A DNA stretch of 64,000 bases, from contig NZ_JAESWC010000001.1 of NCBI RefSeq assembly GCF_016765585.1, positions 434,001-498,000 on the forward strand. The letters run 5' to 3'. Shown piece by piece: positions 62,030-64,000 of this stretch. The first letter of the stretch is position 1; each line of letters starts with the position of its first letter. The stretch comes from Clostridium rhizosphaerae. Lineage in GTDB: Bacteria > Bacillota > Clostridia > Clostridiales > Clostridiaceae. The position numbers and the translations under genes were made by a program. A model generated the notes under the pieces. The model did not search any database. It saw only the letters and a program-made list of their open reading frames with translations, and had not been told where the DNA came from.

Positions 62030-63530
62030 AAAGCTGTTTATGAAGTTCAATTAGGAAAACATCATGTGGCTTTAATAAAAACTGTCTGTTGAAAGCTTTC
62101 GCATTTTTAATATACTTTATTGAGCCCTTAGGTCCATTATTTTTCTTTAAAATCTCCAATTCCTCACTAGTAGGACTAGCTGGCGCTCCATTATTACGCC
62201 AGATATCAAATATAGATCCATTTTCTCTTCCAAATGCGTAGCTTATCACCCTGTAATCACCCTCAAGTCCATCTACGGATATCTCCACAGAGATATTTTT
62301 TTCTTTAAATATTGAATACCGTTCATACTGAGTTAAGCCAGTTGTGTCACCAGTTGCAAAAGTTTCTTCATAATGACAGTAATTCCATATAAGTATTTGT
62401 ATTTTATTCTCTTTTCTGGTTACAAAATAATTGTCTCCCCAGGTCAGCCTTTCATCACCTAATTTAGATAAAAACCAATATCCATAATATGAGGGCTTTT
62501 TTAAGCCTTGAAAATTAATTAAACCAAAACCACCATGAAATATTGTAGATCCAGCGGCATTCTCCTCAAAAATATCTGTAAAGGTCCAAAAGCCTAATGA
62601 GTCTACAAGACCAATGTTTTTTAAATTATTTTGTATAATAAAAGGCGCCATAAAAGCAGTATCATGTACCAAATCTCTAGGACTTGGAGATGAGTTCCAC
62701 TCAGTAAGATGAATTTCTGCATTTTTATAAGATGATTTTTCAAGTCGTTCTTTCAACCAGCTTAAGTCTGTACGTAAGCTATTCTCATCTCTATACGCTG
62801 TAACACAATTTCCCTCTGTATCTAATGGCCAGCTGTTGGGATATGGATGGGTTGATATAAAATCAACGGTCACATTGTTTTTGTCGCAGTAAGTTATAAA
62901 ATTATCAACAATATCAGAAAACCCATCAGTGGCATGACCAGGAGCTGCTGGCCCCCCTACCTTTATGTTATTATTTATGGATTTAATTGCATTAACTGTA
63001 TATTCATACATTTTGCAATACTCTTCTAAGGTAGAAGCCCAAAAATTATCGTTGGGTTCATTCCAAACTTCAAAATACCATTTTAAAACTTCAGATATTC
63101 CATATCTATTTATAAAGTGTTTCACTAATTCCTTTATTAGATTTATCCACTTATCGTAATCTTTTGGAGGAGTTATATTTCCCTTCCACCAAAACTGATA
63201 CTTTTCACCAGATGCCAAATCGTAAGGCATAAACCCTAATTCTACAATTGGACGAATTTTATTTTCAAGCAAGAAATCAAAGAGTTCATCAACATATTGC
63301 CAGTTATATATTGGGTTTCCGTCCTTATTCTCACGATAAATCATGATATCCTCATGTAAAAGTCCATGGAACCTTATATATTCAAATCCAATTTCCTTTT
63401 GCAGTTCCTTAAATTGATTTCTCCAAGCTTCTCTTAAACCTTCTGCTGCCCGTCCAGCACAAATAACTTTGTGCCAATATGGAGCAAAAACTTCTCCAGT
63501 TTGATTTGCATTAAAAGATATTTTTGTCAT
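62028..63530 (-). CDS. GH39 beta-xylosidase
   Basis: A 500-residue GH39 enzyme, the same length as Thermoanaerobacterium XynB. Hallmarks: FEYIRFHGLLHEDIM near the start, acid/base Glu near 158 in WYFEVWNEPND, nucleophile Glu near 276 in HLTEWNSSP, and the C-terminal beta domain ending PHDVFLIELHKQL. It releases xylose from beta-1,4-xylo-oligosaccharides with retention. Cytoplasmic. Start is the ATG at 63530 (GGAGG RBS, which overlaps the stop of the upstream gene). Co-transcribed with the partial gene at 63542. Confidence 0.92.
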   Translation of the reverse strand: MTKISFNANQTGEVFAPYWHKVICAGRAAEGLREAWRNQFKELQKEIGFEYIRFHGLLHEDIMIYRENKDGNPIYNWQYVDELFDFLLENKIRPIVELGFMPYDLASGEKYQFWWKGNITPPKDYDKWINLIKELVKHFINRYGISEVLKWYFEVWNEPNDNFWASTLEEYCKMYEYTVNAIKSINNNIKVGGPAAPGHATDGFSDIVDNFITYCDKNNVTVDFISTHPYPNSWPLDTEGNCVTAYRDENSLRTDLSWLKERLEKSSYKNAEIHLTEWNSSPSPRDLVHDTAFMAPFIIQNNLKNIGLVDSLGFWTFTDIFEENAAGSTIFHGGFGLINFQGLKKPSYYGYWFLSKLGDERLTWGDNYFVTRKENKIQILIWNYCHYEETFATGDTTGLTQYERYSIFKEKNISVEISVDGLEGDYRVISYAFGRENGSIFDIWRNNGAPASPTSEELEILKKNNGPKGSIKYIKNAKAFNRQFLLKPHDVFLIELHKQL

Positions 63531-63541
63531 TTTATCCTCCA

Positions 63542-64000
63542 CTAAAACACTAAGGTTCCACTTGAATACGGCTTAAGAATTATCCTTTGGCAATTAATCA
63601 TTGCATTCTGTCCCAATACTTTCTCCATATCCCAAGTATTCTCTACCAGCACTTTTACTTCCGCTGAAAATTTAGTAGGGTTCTTTAATTCAACAACTAA
63701 TCTTTGCTCACTATTTTCAACCACTTTTGCTTCAATATGGTCGATAACACAAACGAATCCAGTGTCTTTCTGAATATATACACCTGGTACTTCCACATAG
63801 GTCAGCATATTAGAAACCTCACACCAACATGAACCACCAGGTATAGCACCGATATTTCCCTTCCCTTCCCAATCACTTGTATTAACTCTTTCATTCATCC
63901 AGCCGCTAGGTATATACTTACCATTACCACTGGCATCACCATTATACTCATCATTGTCAAAGTACCAAGAAATCCTTAATGGCTTGTCTTCTCTAGACAA
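63542..64000 (-). CDS. C-terminal part of an unidentified carbohydrate-locus protein (cut by window edge)
   Basis: At least 152 C-terminal residues are visible, running out of the window on the right. They are beta-strand-rich with Trp and Gly-Asn turns (WYFDNDEYNGDASGNGKYIPSGWMN; NSEQRLVVELKNPTKFSAEVKVLVEN), ending KPYSSGTLVF, consistent with a beta-sandwich tail of a glycoside hydrolase or carbohydrate-binding protein. The family cannot be named from this fragment. It lies 11 bp upstream of the GH39 start, so both are in one operon. Confidence 0.6.
   Translation of the reverse strand: MSREDKPLRISWYFDNDEYNGDASGNGKYIPSGWMNERVNTSDWEGKGNIGAIPGGSCWCEVSNMLTYVEVPGVYIQKDTGFVCVIDHIEAKVVENSEQRLVVELKNPTKFSAEVKVLVENTWDMEKVLGQNAMINCQRIILKPYSSGTLVF

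Overview
The window is AT-rich DNA from a spore-forming, anaerobic low-GC Firmicute, most likely Clostridium in the broad sense. The reasons are strong AAGGAGG-type ribosome binding sites, a CotF-type spore coat protein, an autonomous glycyl-radical cofactor protein (GrcA), a GerMN lipoprotein and Firmicute-type riboswitches. No tRNA, rRNA, CRISPR array, transposase gene or prophage module was seen. The species cannot be named from the sequence alone.

Layout. Bases 1-2040: the end of a UGT-type glycosyltransferase, an MFS exporter and a small membrane protein on the plus strand. 2044-5340: a VanS/VanR-like two-component system with a phospholipid-methyltransferase-like enzyme and a TVP38 membrane protein; two near-identical 26-bp TTAAGAA-type boxes lie upstream of the two transcription units. 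5384-7380: a guanidine-I (ykkC) riboswitch on the minus strand, followed by a standalone B3/4 tRNA-editing-like protein, a radical SAM protein and a broken GNAT gene. 7568-22800: mostly single small metabolic or detoxification genes (metallophosphatase lipoprotein, YCII proteins, GNATs, GrpB, methyltransferase, MazG-like, alpha/beta hydrolase, homoserine dehydrogenase, lipoproteins, a bacterial staygreen homologue, nitroreductase, M42 peptidase). 22962-32925: a LacI-controlled Opp-type oligosaccharide ABC transporter with a domain-permuted GH3 beta-glucosidase. 33319-45000: grcA, an RNA methyltransferase-like gene, an MntP/YtaF-like membrane protein, a thioesterase, a short family A DNA polymerase, a large unexplained foldback noncoding block, cotF, a YitT protein behind a cobalamin riboswitch, purB, purA and an FAD protein. 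45049-64000: a carbohydrate locus with fucose catabolism (fucU, isomerase, kinase, aldolase, LacI regulator), a GH95 fucosidase, xylose catabolism (xylA, xylR, xylB), an AraC regulator, GH2 beta-galactosidase and GH39 beta-xylosidase.

How it works together. The right-hand 20 kb looks built to strip and metabolise fucose, galactose and xylose from plant cell-wall glycans such as fucosylated xyloglucan. The Opp/GH3 operon would import and hydrolyse beta-linked gluco-oligosaccharides. Each sugar module has its own regulator, and candidate palindromic operators are visible for both LacI proteins.

The most unusual signal is a family of small hairpin elements in leaders and intercistronic gaps at five loci (about 7.1, 25.8, 28.9, 45.9 and 58.7 kb). 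Each has a first hairpin with arms GTAAAAGTCC/GGACTTTTAC and a second hairpin whose arms change between copies but stay complementary. Units sit between AAGG or AAGGAGG sequences, so the downstream one serves as the next gene's Shine-Dalgarno. There are tandem copies and one copy nested in the loop of another. I read this as a mobile, non-autonomous element that inserts at purine-rich Shine-Dalgarno-like sites. A second hairpin family, with core AAAACAGCTTAAAC, marks four of the seven convergent gene junctions.
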